NCBI RefSeq assembly: GCF_019063845.1
Contig: NZ_CP077683.1
Coordinates: 3,588,501 to 3,652,500 of the forward strand
DNA from: Geomonas subterranea
GTDB taxonomy: Bacteria; Desulfobacterota; Desulfuromonadia; Geobacterales; Geobacteraceae
Direction: 5' to 3'
DNA length: 64,000 nucleotides
Under the pieces are notes generated by a model. That model had not been told where the DNA came from. It saw only the letters and a list, made by a program, of their open reading frames with translations, and searched no databases. The position numbers and the translations under genes were made by a program. Shown here piece by piece: positions 18,505 to 30,100 of the stretch (positions are counted from its first letter, which is position 1; each line of letters begins with the position of its first letter).

Positions 18505-19008
18505 ATGAACAGGTTGACGCTGATAGGGATGCCCGGGTCGGGCAAGAGCGCCATAGGAAGAATCATCGCGACCCGCCTGGGGTGGCGCTTCATCGACACC
18601 GACCACCGCATCGAAAAGCGCTTCGGTAAAAAACTTCAGGCGGTGGTGGACCAGGTGGGGGGGGAGGAGTTCGCCCGGATCGAGGAGGAAACCGTACTGG
18701 CTCTGCCGTCCGAAGGTCCCATGGTCATCTCCACCGGCGGCAGCGTGGTCTACTCCGATGCCGCCATGCGCCGCCTCGCTGCCATTTCCACCGTCGTTTT
18801 CCTCGACGTGCCGATACAAAGTCTGCACGGCCGCATCAAGAGGGCGGCACCGCGCGGCATCGTCGGGATGGGCGAAGGAGGGCTGGAGGAACTGTACCGG
18901 AAGCGCTTCGAGCTGTACCACAGATACGCGCACAGCATCGTGCTGCTCCACGGGGAGAACCTGCAGGAGGCTGCCACGAGGGTGATGTCACAATGCGGCC
19001 TGTCATGA
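18505..19008 (+). CDS. Shikimate kinase-family protein
   Basis: 167 residues, matching shikimate kinase length (about 170). P-loop GMPGSGKS at about 8-15, then FIDTDHRIE (DxD of the substrate site), EEFARIEEE (substrate-binding Arg) and STGGS. The lid region APRGIVGM has an Arg but lacks the usual RPLL pattern. AAAGGAAGG (18493-18501) precedes ATG 18505. It stands alone, not next to aroB, so it may be a paralogue with another small-molecule substrate; the family call is firmer than the substrate. Confidence 0.7.
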   Translation: MNRLTLIGMPGSGKSAIGRIIATRLGWRFIDTDHRIEKRFGKKLQAVVDQVGGEEFARIEEETVLALPSEGPMVISTGGSVVYSDAAMRRLAAISTVVFLDVPIQSLHGRIKRAAPRGIVGMGEGGLEELYRKRFELYHRYAHSIVLLHGENLQEAATRVMSQCGLS

Positions 19009-19027
19009 TGAACCAGCGCCAACCGCG

Positions 19028-19056
19028 TTGACTTTGTCGGCACTGTCCCCTAATAT
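19028..19056 (+). promoter_or_regulatory. Consensus promoter abutting the GGDEF gene start
   Basis: TTGACT (19028-19033), a 17-base spacer and TAATAT (19051-19056). The predicted transcription start, about seven bases on, falls on or next to the A of the ATG at 19064. Confidence 0.7.
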
Positions 19057-19063
19057 CTACCTC

Positions 19064-20407
19064 ATGCCTGAAACCATCGAGACAAAAACGTCTTCGAGGG
19101 TCAGCCTGTCGGGGCTCTCCCTGATACAGAAGATAAGCGCCGGTTACGCCGCGATGGCCCTGTTCACCGCGGCCGCGCTCGTCTTCTCCTCCTACAACAT
19201 CTACCGCAGCACCAACATCACACGAAGCATCGCCAGCAATGAACTCCCCGTCATCAGCGCGCTTATTGAACTGCGCACCTCGCTATTGAGCCAGGAGAGC
19301 TTCGCGGGAAAGTACGCCATCCTCAAGGACCCCGCCTTCATCGACCTGTTTCACCAGCGACAGGCGGAGGCCCTGGCAAGCCTCGACCTCCTCGGCAAGG
19401 GGAAGCCGACGGCGGACCTGAAGCAGTTGAACGGTCTGTACCTGGCCTACCAGAAGGCGGCGGAGGACCTCTTCGCCGGTCATACCGGCAGCACCGCGCC
19501 CATGCGGTCGTCCGCGCTCAAGCTGCTCAACGCCGTCGACGCCTCCTACCTCAAGCGCAAGGACATGCTGAAGCTGGTGCTCTCCCGCGCCGACGAGCAG
19601 CAGAAGCAGACCATCTGGTGGACCGTCGCCATCTCCTGCACCGGTTTCCTGCTCGCCATAGGCGTGGCCCCCTTCGTCACCTACCGCACCTTCGGGGCGA
19701 TCCGCGAGCTGCAAAGCGCCACGCACCGCATCGCGGCCGGAGACTTCGACTACAACCCCAAAATCCCTTCCGGCGACGAGATAAGCGAGCTCGCCCGGGA
19801 CTTCACCAGGATGGCGGCGCGCCTGAAGGTCCTGGAGCAGATGAGCCTGGATGCCAGCCCCCTCACCCGCCTGCCCGGCAATTTCGCCATAGAGCGGGTG
19901 CTGGAGGAGCGTCTGCAAAGTGGCGAGCCCTTCGCCTTCTGCTACGCCGACCTGGACAACTTCAAACCCTACGGCGACCACTACGGCTATGCGAAGGGAA
20001 GCGAGCTGCTCCGGCTCACCGGCGACCTGATCCAGGCGGCCATGAAGGAGCACGGCGGGAGCGAGGGCTTCGTCGGGCACGTGGGTGGCGACGATTTCGT
20101 GATGGTGATCCCGGTGGACCGGATCTCCTCGCTGTGCGAGGCGGTGATCCGGGACTTCAACGCGGAGGTACTTAACCACTACTCCCCTGAGGACCTGGGG
20201 CGGGGGGGGATAGAAGGGTGCGACCGCTACGGGGTGCAGCGCTTCTTCCCGGTGATAACCATTTCCATTGCGGTCATCATCTGCGGAAGGGACCAGTACT
20301 CCTCGGCCGTCGACATCGCGAGGGCCGCCGCCAAGGTCAAGGACAGCGCCAAAGAGAAACCGGGGAGCAAGTACCTCATCGGAACCCCCGACAAGGTGAC
20401 GGCATGA
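19064..20407 (+). CDS. Membrane diguanylate cyclase-like protein (4HB-HAMP-GGDEF)
   Basis: 447 residues. Two transmembrane helices (about 24-47 and 192-212) flank a four-helix periplasmic sensor. A HAMP domain (RTFGAIRELQSATHRIAAGDFDYN region) and a GGDEF-family domain (about 270-435) follow. The active-site motif reads GGDDF, and the substrate loop FCYADLDNFKPYGDHYGY carries Asp and Asn as in active cyclases, so c-di-GMP or a related dinucleotide is plausible. No Shine-Dalgarno precedes ATG 19064; the promoter position suggests a leaderless mRNA. The stop overlaps the next ATG. Confidence 0.8.
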   Translation: MPETIETKTSSRVSLSGLSLIQKISAGYAAMALFTAAALVFSSYNIYRSTNITRSIASNELPVISALIELRTSLLSQESFAGKYAILKDPAFIDLFHQRQAEALASLDLLGKGKPTADLKQLNGLYLAYQKAAEDLFAGHTGSTAPMRSSALKLLNAVDASYLKRKDMLKLVLSRADEQQKQTIWWTVAISCTGFLLAIGVAPFVTYRTFGAIRELQSATHRIAAGDFDYNPKIPSGDEISELARDFTRMAARLKVLEQMSLDASPLTRLPGNFAIERVLEERLQSGEPFAFCYADLDNFKPYGDHYGYAKGSELLRLTGDLIQAAMKEHGGSEGFVGHVGGDDFVMVIPVDRISSLCEAVIRDFNAEVLNHYSPEDLGRGGIEGCDRYGVQRFFPVITISIAVIICGRDQYSSAVDIARAAAKVKDSAKEKPGSKYLIGTPDKVTA

Positions 20408-20898
20408 GAAGCGGGGTTTTCATCATCTCCCTGGCCGCGCTCCTCGGGGGAGGGTGCGCGACCACGGGCCCCGGAGGGGGGACCTTCCTGGACCGCTACA
20501 GCGGTTCGCGACAACTGGCCCAGGCGGAAACGATGCTGAAGGAGGGGGACAGCCCCGGCGCGGCCCACGCCCTGGAAGCCGTTTGCAACGCCCCGGCCGT
20601 CGCCGGGGTGACCGACGAGGCGCTGTTTCGCCTGGCGCTCCTGACGCTGAAGTCGAAGCCGGGGTCGGCGCAGGCGCAGCAGCTGCTGAAAAGGTTGAAA
20701 AAGGAATACCCGGGGAGCCAGTGGACCGCCCTGGCGGCACCCGTCGCCGATCTCGCCAACTCCCTCGAGGAGCAGCGGCGCCAGAACAGGGTACTCAGGG
20801 GGAGCAACCAGGCGTTGAGCCGGGAGATCACCGAGCTCAACCAGCGCCTCGAACAGTTGAAGACGCTCGACCAGGAGTTGGAGAAGAAGGCGCGCTAG
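20404..20898 (+). CDS. Lipoprotein with helical repeat and coiled coil
   Basis: 164 residues. Lipobox LGGGC near residue 18, then a TPR-like helical stretch (RQLAQAETMLKEGDSPGAAHALEAV, EALFRLALLTLKSKPG) and a C-terminal coiled coil (about 120-164, EEQRRQNRVLRGSNQALSRE region). The ATG overlaps the TGA of the GGDEF gene (ATGA), so the two are translationally coupled. A role as an envelope partner of the GGDEF sensor is inference. No catalytic motif. Confidence 0.75.
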   Translation: MRSGVFIISLAALLGGGCATTGPGGGTFLDRYSGSRQLAQAETMLKEGDSPGAAHALEAVCNAPAVAGVTDEALFRLALLTLKSKPGSAQAQQLLKRLKKEYPGSQWTALAAPVADLANSLEEQRRQNRVLRGSNQALSREITELNQRLEQLKTLDQELEKKAR

Positions 20899-20931
20899 GG
20901 AGGCTCCCCGAGTCTTCTAGCCTGGAGATGA

Positions 20932-20967
20932 GAAGAGGCGGCCGGGACACCCGGCCGCCTCTTCTTG
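20932..20967 (+). terminator. Terminator between the lipoprotein and srkA genes
   Basis: Perfect 15-base G/C-rich stem (20932-20946 with 20950-20964) with a three-base loop, between convergent genes. The T content after the stem is modest, but stem strength supports termination. Confidence 0.75.
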
Positions 20968-20983
20968 CTTTGTCGCAGCTTCG

Positions 20984-21970
20984 CTACGGGAGCTCCAGCG
21001 GCGGTTCTTCGAGCGCCGATAGCTGCTCGCGCAACTGAAGGATGTGCTCGCCCCAGTAACGGACCGTGTTGAACCAGGGGAAGGCGGTGGGAAAGGCCGG
21101 GTCGTCCCAGCGGCGCGCGAGCCAGGCGCTGTAATGCAACATGCGCAGCGAACGCAGCGCCTCGACCAGACGCAGCTCCGCCGGGTTGAAGTCGCAGAAC
21201 TCCTCGTATCCCTTGATCAGCTGGGCAAGCTGGGCCAGCTGGCGCGGTCGGTCGCCGGAGAGCATCATCCAGAGGTCCTGCACAGCCGGGGCCATGCGGG
21301 CGTCGTCGAAGTCCACGAAGTGCGGGGCGTCGTCGCGCCAGAGGATGTTGCCGGCGTGGCAGTCCCCGTGCGCGCGGATGTAGCGTATCTGCGGCACCGA
21401 GGCGAAGATCTCGTCGACCACCTGCAAGAGCTGGCCGGTCACCGCCTGGTAGCTCTCCCTGTACTCCTCGGGGATGAAGCGCTCGCGGATGAGCGCGACG
21501 CTGTCATGGCCGAAATCGCGGCTGTCCAGGGACGGGCGCTGCTCAAACGGCCGCACCGCGCCGATACTGTGGATGCGCCCCAGCATCCGCCCCAGGATGA
21601 GCAGGTTCTGGTCGTTGTCGAACTCCGGGGCGTGCCCCCCCTGGCGCGGGTAGAGCGCGAAACGGAATCCGTTGTAGTGGAAGAGGGTCTCCCCGGACGG
21701 GTTCACCAGGGGCGGCACCACGGAGAGCTCGTGCTCGGTCAGCTCCAGGCAGAACCGGTGCTCCTCGACGATCTGCGCGTCGCTCCAGCGCCCGGGACGG
21801 TAGAACTTGGCGATCAGCGGTTTCCCTTCCTCAATCCCCACCTGGTAGACGCGGTTCTCGTAGCTGTTCAGGGCGGAGGTGCGGCAGTCGCAGCGGTACC
21901 CCTGGCTCTCGACGGCGTCCATGATGAAGTTCGGGGTCAGGGTATGGAACGGGTGCTGGGCATCTTGCAT
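20984..21970 (-). CDS. srkA: Stress response kinase A (SrkA/YihE family)
   Basis: 328 residues, the same length as E. coli SrkA, a Ser/Thr kinase of the aminoglycoside-phosphotransferase fold that counters MazF-type and Cpx-linked stress death. Visible motifs: SYENRVYQVG and IAKFYRPGRW (nucleotide loop and Lys), the catalytic HGDCHAGNILW with Asp, and HFVDFDDA (metal-binding DFD). Cytoplasmic. It has its own promoter and stands as a single gene. Family call is firm from whole-length pattern; the physiological target here is unknown. Confidence 0.9.
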   Translation of the reverse strand: MQDAQHPFHTLTPNFIMDAVESQGYRCDCRTSALNSYENRVYQVGIEEGKPLIAKFYRPGRWSDAQIVEEHRFCLELTEHELSVVPPLVNPSGETLFHYNGFRFALYPRQGGHAPEFDNDQNLLILGRMLGRIHSIGAVRPFEQRPSLDSRDFGHDSVALIRERFIPEEYRESYQAVTGQLLQVVDEIFASVPQIRYIRAHGDCHAGNILWRDDAPHFVDFDDARMAPAVQDLWMMLSGDRPRQLAQLAQLIKGYEEFCDFNPAELRLVEALRSLRMLHYSAWLARRWDDPAFPTAFPWFNTVRYWGEHILQLREQLSALEEPPLELP

Positions 21971-22004
21971 AATGGGTCCTCTCCGGGATGGTTTTCACCC
22001 ACGC

Positions 22005-22033
22005 ACAATAGCACCAATCGCAGCCGGAACCAA
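22005..22033 (-). promoter_or_regulatory. Promoter for srkA
   Basis: On the minus strand TTGGTT (22028-22033), 17 bases, TATTGT (22005-22010). Predicted start near 21998, 28 bases before the ATG at 21970. Confidence 0.55.
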
Positions 22034-22076
22034 GCGGTGTGACACGGGCCGCCCGTGGCATCACCGCCGGCCGGGC

Positions 22077-22112
22077 AAAAAAAGAGCCTGCCGCGCAACC
22101 GCGCGGCAGGCT
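22077..22112 (-). terminator. Terminator for the minus-strand lipoprotein gene
   Basis: Perfect 12-base stem (22085-22096 with 22101-22112), loop AACC, then a T run on the minus strand (22077-22083), 25 bases after the stop of the gene at 22137. Confidence 0.88.
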
Positions 22113-22136
22113 GGTAAAGACGGCCCCTCCCATGAA

Positions 22137-22706
22137 CTAGAAGAGAGCCTTGGTGAAAATGTCCGCCGGCGCCTGGAACGGTCCCAGCGGGTTCACCTGG
22201 TCGGTCATCTGGTCGATCTTCGGCTCGCCGCTGGAGAGCTTGTAGGCGACGTGGTGGTTCACGAATACCACCAGGGCCTTGAAGCGCCACCCCGTCTCAT
22301 GGGTCTTGCGCTTGAAGTTGAAGATGTCGAGCCAGAAGTTGCCGACCCGCTTGCTGTAGCTCCTCTTCGGCTCGAAGACATAGGCCCGGCAGTCGGACCT
22401 CGCCCTCAGGCAGGCCTGCAGCCCCGGGTCGAGGTCCTTGGACGGCAGCCCCTGCAGCATCGCCGCGATGTCCAGGTAGTTGAGGATCTTGATGTTGGGG
22501 GATGACTTGATGTCGAACCCGATCTTCTGCAGGTCCTCCACCGTGGTCTTTCCCACCGTGATGCTGTCGTAGGACGCCTTGGCCGCCTCATACTGCTCCC
22601 ATGGCGATTCGGTGACCGCCTTGCTCCGCGGGAGCAGGGTGGAGCATCCAAGCTGCGTCGACAGCAGTAGCAACAGCAGCATTTTCTTTATGAATATTGA
22701 ACGCAT
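22137..22706 (-). CDS. Hypothetical lipoprotein
   Basis: 189 residues. Signal with lipobox (LLLLLLSTQLGC) puts the mature N-terminus at Cys21. The mature part starts like small OmlA/BamE-type proteins (SYDSITVGKTTVEDLQKIGFD), where a VGKTT-xxL phrase marks the fold, but the remainder (FWLDIFNFKRKTHETGWRFKALV) is not a match I know. It has a perfect TATAAT on the minus strand at 22749-22754 without a good -35. BamE-like fold is a guess from one phrase. Confidence 0.7.
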   Translation of the reverse strand: MRSIFIKKMLLLLLLSTQLGCSTLLPRSKAVTESPWEQYEAAKASYDSITVGKTTVEDLQKIGFDIKSSPNIKILNYLDIAAMLQGLPSKDLDPGLQACLRARSDCRAYVFEPKRSYSKRVGNFWLDIFNFKRKTHETGWRFKALVVFVNHHVAYKLSSGEPKIDQMTDQVNPLGPFQAPADIFTKALF

Positions 22707-22781
22707 GGGGCGATCCTTTCTGTGGGTCCCCGAAAAAACAGTGAGCAGATTATAACGCAGTTCCGCGCCAAGTCCCGCTCC

Positions 22782-22946
22782 TCAGTCCTTCTTTTTCTGC
22801 GCCTTCAACCCGCAGTAAGGGCAGCGTTTCTCCGGCACCGGCCGGGCGCAGGATTCACACCAGTAGGGAAATATCTCCTCGCGGCGGCATGCCGCACATC
22901 CCTCCTCCCCTTTGCCTTCGTGCTCGCACCCGGATTTCTTGACCAT
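22782..22946 (-). CDS. 54-residue zinc-ribbon protein downstream of uvrA
   Basis: Short gene in the uvrA direction: ATG 22946, stop 22782-22784, 16 bases after the uvrA stop, with GGAGG upstream. The product has four Cys pairs or near-pairs (CEHEG, CAAC, CESC and CPYC) and a Lys-rich tail (GLKAQKKKD). The CESC and CPYC knuckles (WCESCARPVPEKRCPYCGL region) form a clear zinc ribbon. Likely co-transcribed with uvrA; function unknown. It is easy to miss because of its length. Confidence 0.7.
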   Translation of the reverse strand: MVKKSGCEHEGKGEEGCAACRREEIFPYWCESCARPVPEKRCPYCGLKAQKKKD

Positions 22947-22962
22947 GGCCCACGCCTCCGCG

Positions 22963-25800
<2,838 letters not shown>

Positions 25801-25870
25801 GATGCTCCCGTAGTCTCTCTTTCCAGCGCGTCCGGTGCGCAGCTGTAAAATATAGCACATGCACCCTTCA

Positions 25871-25949
25871 TTGTGCAGCCAACAGATTCATTATAATGAG
25901 AAGCCGGCCGCCACCACAAGCAAACACCCTTCAGCTTTTTCGAAGGGTG
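25871..25949 (+). promoter_or_regulatory. Promoter and leader hairpin of the pentapeptide gene
   Basis: TATAAT at 25892-25897 has only weak -35 candidates (CATTGT with 17-base spacing, TTGTGC with 15). In the 110-base leader, CACCCTTC (25925-25932) pairs with GAAGGGTG (25942-25949). Confidence 0.45.
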
Positions 25950-26013
25950 CCGATAAGGAACGAAGCTTCCTTCCGGTTCATGCCGGAGAGGAAATCAGTA
26001 ACGGAGGCGCACC

Positions 26014-26721
26014 ATGAACCGCTATTTCGCACCCCCCATCGCCTGCTTCACCATGGCTTTCGCCCTATGGGCCGGACAGACGCTCGTTGCCGCACAGGCC
26101 AGCGCTGCCGGGCCCGAGCCCGCCAAGGCGGCCAAGGAGCGCGCCGCCGGCGACTCAGGGGAGAACGCGGCCGAGGCATTGAAGCTGAAACTGGCCGAGG
26201 CCAAACTCGCCGCGCTGGCCAAGGAGTCCGAGCTCAGCAAGCCCGCGGCCCAGGTGACCAAGAAAGGTGCCGGCAAGAAGAATGTCAAAGGGAAGTTGAA
26301 GAAAGCCAAGGGGGGCAAGAAGGGGACCGTCGCCGCCAAGGGGAAGAAGGGCAAGGGAGGCGGGGCTGCCGTGGCCGGCAAGGTGCTCGACCGCCGCATG
26401 ACCCCCGCCGAGGTCCAGGGGATTCTGGCCGGCAGCCGGGACTTTTCCGGCACCGACCTGAGCGGCCTCAACCTGAACGGCTACGACCTGTCCGGGGCCA
26501 AGTTCAACCGGGCCAAGCTGCAATCGGTCAATCTGGAGCGCGCCGACCTCTCCGAGACCGACCTGGAGCTCGCCGACCTTTCCGGCGCGGACCTGCGCGG
26601 GGCGTCGCTGAACCAGGCGCGCCTGCGCGGCACAAGGCTCGCCGGCGCCAAACTGGACGGCGCCCTGTGGACCGACAAGACCATCTGCCGCTCCGGATCG
26701 GTGGGGAACTGCATCGAATAG
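26014..26721 (+). CDS. Pentapeptide-repeat protein with Lys-rich region
   Basis: 235 residues. Signal peptide (FTMAFALWAGQTLVAAQASA), a helical Ala/Glu/Lys part (about 35-85), a very basic Lys/Gly stretch (about 86-118), then A(D/N)LXX pentapeptide repeats from about 148 to 225 (DLSGLNLNGYDLSGAKFNRA, LSETDLELADLSGADL). The repeats should fold as a right-handed quadrilateral beta-helix. Export with so basic a segment suggests contact with an anionic surface such as LPS or nucleic acid; that is inference. ATG 26014 follows GGAGG. Confidence 0.8.
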   Translation: MNRYFAPPIACFTMAFALWAGQTLVAAQASAAGPEPAKAAKERAAGDSGENAAEALKLKLAEAKLAALAKESELSKPAAQVTKKGAGKKNVKGKLKKAKGGKKGTVAAKGKKGKGGGAAVAGKVLDRRMTPAEVQGILAGSRDFSGTDLSGLNLNGYDLSGAKFNRAKLQSVNLERADLSETDLELADLSGADLRGASLNQARLRGTRLAGAKLDGALWTDKTICRSGSVGNCIE

Positions 26722-26764
26722 GGAGGGGCGGACTACCGCACCTGCAACAGCGAACATAGCGAAC

Positions 26765-26804
26765 AAAAAAAAAGCCCCCGGGGTTTCCCCCGGGGGCTTT
26801 TCGT
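26765..26804. terminator. Bidirectional terminator between the pentapeptide and csp genes
   Basis: AAAGCCCCCGGGG (26771-26783) pairs with CCCCGGGGGCTTT (26788-26800), with A and T runs on either side, between convergent genes. Confidence 0.9.
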
Positions 26805-26821
26805 CGTTTAAAGGATGGACT

Positions 26822-27022
26822 TTAAACCCTTACTACGTTGGCTGCCTGGAGGCCTTTCGGTCCCTGCTGCACGTCAAAAGTTACAGAATCGCCCTCTGCC
26901 AGAGATTTGAACCCTTCGCTCTGGATCGCGGAGAAGTGTACGAACACATCCTCGCCGTTCTCCTGCTCGATGAAACCAAAACCCTTGCTGTCATTGAACC
27001 ACTTCACTACACCTTTAGCCAT
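26822..27022 (-). CDS. Cold-shock domain protein (CspA family)
   Basis: 66-residue OB-fold single-stranded nucleic-acid binding protein, typical Csp length. RNP1 KGFGFIEQ and RNP2 VFVHFSAI are intact, with the standard start [22 protein letters not shown] lies before ATG 27022. It has its own consensus promoter, so it need not depend on nifJ read-through. Whether it is cold induced cannot be told from sequence; many Csps are constitutive. Confidence 0.95.
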   Translation of the reverse strand: MAKGVVKWFNDSKGFGFIEQENGEDVFVHFSAIQSEGFKSLAEGDSVTFDVQQGPKGLQAANVVRV

Positions 27023-27084
27023 TACCACTTCTCCTGTTACTACTCTTTTACGTGATTGCGGGACCATCCCCGGCACAGGTAAAG

Positions 27085-27113
27085 ATTTTATGCACGGGTC
27101 TGGCCCCTGTCAA
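27085..27113 (-). promoter_or_regulatory. Consensus promoter for csp
   Basis: On the minus strand TTGACA (27108-27113), exactly 17 bases, TAAAAT (27085-27090), in the 113-base gap behind nifJ. Predicted start near 27078, leader about 56 bases. Confidence 0.8.
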
Positions 27114-27135
27114 GCGCTTTTGTTACGTGTCTTTC

Positions 27136-30100
27136 CTATTTCTCGAAGTCCATTTCAGCCATCCGCTTGTACAGATCGAAGCGGCGTGCAGTGAGTTCGG
27201 AGGAGCGGGCCATGAGGGTGGCGGCCGCCTCGGGGTTGTTCTTCTTCAGTACGCGGTAGCGGTTCTCGCCGTAGGCGTACTCCTCGAGAGATATGCTCGG
27301 GTCCTTGCTGTCCAGGACGAGCGGGTTCTTGCCCTGCTCGGCCAGCTCGGGGTTGTAGCGGACCAGCGGCCAGTGACCGGAGGCGACGGCGCGCTTCTGG
27401 GTCTCGACGGCGGTGGCCATGTCGATGCCGTGGGCGATGCAGTGGCTGTAGGCGAGGATCAGCGACGGGCCGTCGTAGGCCTCGGCCTCCATGAACGCCT
27501 TGACCACCTGGGCCGGGTTGGAGAGGGACACCTTGGCGACGTAGACGTTGCCGTAGGCCATGGCGATCATGGCCAGGTCCTTCTTGGCCTGGGGCTTGCC
27601 CCCCGCGGCGAACTGTGCCACGGCGCCCATCGGGGTGGACTTCGATGCCTGGCCGCCGGTGTTGGAGTACACCTCGGTGTCGAGCACCAGGAGGTTAACG
27701 TTCTTGCCGGAGGCGATGACGTGATCGAGGCCGCCGTAGCCGATGTCATAGGCCCAGCCGTCGCCGCCGACGATCCAGACCGACTTCTTGACCAGGTAGT
27801 CTGCGATGGAGAGGAGCTTCTTGGCGGCGGCGTCGCCGGAAGCCGAGAGGATCTCCTTCAGCTTGGCCACGCGGCCCCGCTGTGCCTCGACCCCCGCCTG
27901 GGTCTTCTGGTCGGCGCCCTTGATCTCGGCCACGAGGTCGGCCGGGAGGGAGATGGTATCGATCAGCTCGAGCGCCGCCTGGTTGAACTTGTCCACGGCG
28001 AGCCTCATGCCGAAGCCGAACTCGGCGTTGTCCTCGAAGAGCGAGTTGGACCAGGCCGGGCCGCGCCCGTCGGCGTTTTTCGCCCAGGGTGTGGTCGGCA
28101 GGTTGCCGCCGTAGATCGAGGTGCAGCCGGTGGCGTTGGCGATGAGCGCGCGGTCACCGAAGAGCTGGGACATGAGCTTCAGGTACGGGGTCTCGCCGCA
28201 GCCGGCGCAGGCGCCGGAGTACTCGAAGAGCGGGCGTACCAGCTGGCTTCCCTTGAGGGTGTCGAGCTTCAAGAGGCTCGGGTCGGTCTCGGGGAGGTTG
28301 AGGAAGAACTCGTAGTTGGCTGCCTCGGAGGCGCGCAGCGGCGCCTGGAACTTCATGTTGATCGCCTTGTGCTTCGGGTCCTCCTTCGACTTCGCCGGGC
28401 AGTTGGCCACGCAGGCGGCGCAGCCGGTGCAGTCCTCGGGGGCTACCTGGATGGTGCACTTCATCCCCTTGAACTCGTTGCCGCGGGCGTCGGCGGATTT
28501 GAAGGTCTCCGGTGCGCCGGCCAGCTTGTCGGCGTCGTACACCTTCATCCTGATGGTGGCGTGCGGGCAGACGAAGGAGCAGATGCCGCACTGGATGCAG
28601 AGCTGCTCGTCCCATACCGGGATGTCCACGGCGATGTTGCGCTTCTCGTACTGCGAGGTCGCGGTCGGGAAGGTGCCGTCGGCCGGGAGCATGGAGACCG
28701 GAACGTCGTCGCCGTGGCCGGCGATCAACTGGGCGGTCACTTCCTGTACGAACTTGGGAGCGTGGGCGCTCACCACGGCGGGCTTTTTGATCTTGCTGGT
28801 AGCGGTCGCCGGGACGGTGATCTCGAAGATGTTCTCGAGGGCGGCGTCCACCGCCTTGTTGTTCATCTCGACCACCTTCTCGCCGGACTTGCCGTAGGAC
28901 TTCTTGATGGCGTCCTTGATGGAGGCGATGGCGGCGTCGAGCGGCATGATGTTGGAGATCTTGAAGAAGGCGGTCTGCATGATCACGTTGATCCTGGCGC
29001 CAAGCCCCAGCTTCTCGCCGAGCGCGATGGCGTTGATCACGTAGAACTTGAGCTTCTTGTCGATGATCTGCTGCTGCACCTCGACCGGCATGGAGTTCCA
29101 GACCTGGTCCTTGTCGTCGGTGAGCGAACAGAGGAGGAAGGTGCCGCCGACCTTGGCGCGGGTGAGCATGTCGTACTTCTCGAGGAAAGAGAAGTTGTGG
29201 CAGGCGACGAAGTCCGCCTGGTCGATCAGGTACGGGGAGCGGATCTCACCCTTGCCAAAGCGCAGGTGCGACACGGTCACGGTGCCGGCCTTCTTGGAGT
29301 CGTAGACGAAGTAGGCCTGGACGTTGTTGTCGGTGTTCTCGCCGATGATCTTGATGGAGTTCTTGTTGGCGCCGACGGTGCCGTCGGAGCCCAGGCCGAA
29401 GAACATGGCGGAGTAGGTACCGGCGGAGGGGTTCACGAAGCCCGGATCGTAGTCGAGCGAGCAGTTGGTGACGTCCTCCTTGATGCCGACCACGAAGTGG
29501 TTCTTCGGCTTGTCGGCTTTCAGGTTGTCGAACACCCCCTTGGCCATGCCCGGGGTGAACTCCTTGGAGCCCAGGCCGAAGCGCCCCCCCACGATGACCG
29601 GGTAGGACTTGAAGGAGGTCTTGCCGTCGGCCATGGCCTCGCCGATGGCGGTCCTTACGTCGAGGTAGAGCGGCTCGCCCAGGGAGCCCGGCTCCTTGGT
29701 GCGGTCGAGCACGGCGATCTTCTTGACGCTGGCGGGGAGGCAGGCTGCGACGGCGTCGACCGGGAACGGCCTGAACAGGCGCACCTTGACCAGGCCCACC
29801 TTCTCGCCGGCGGCGTTCAGGGTCTCCAGGGTCTCCTGGACCGTGTCGGCTGCGCTACCCATCACGATGATGACGCGCTCCGCGTCCGGGGCGCCGACGT
29901 ATTCCGCGACGGAGTACTTGCGGCCGGTGAGCCCGGCGAACTTGTCCATCTCCTCCTGCACGATCTGCAGGGCTTTCGGGTAGTAGGCATTGACGGTCTC
30001 GCGACCCTGGAAGTAGACGTCCGGGTTCTGGGCGGTGCCGCGCAGCACCGGGCGGTCCGGGGTCAGCGCGCGTGCCCGGTGCGCCTGCACCAGCTCGTCG

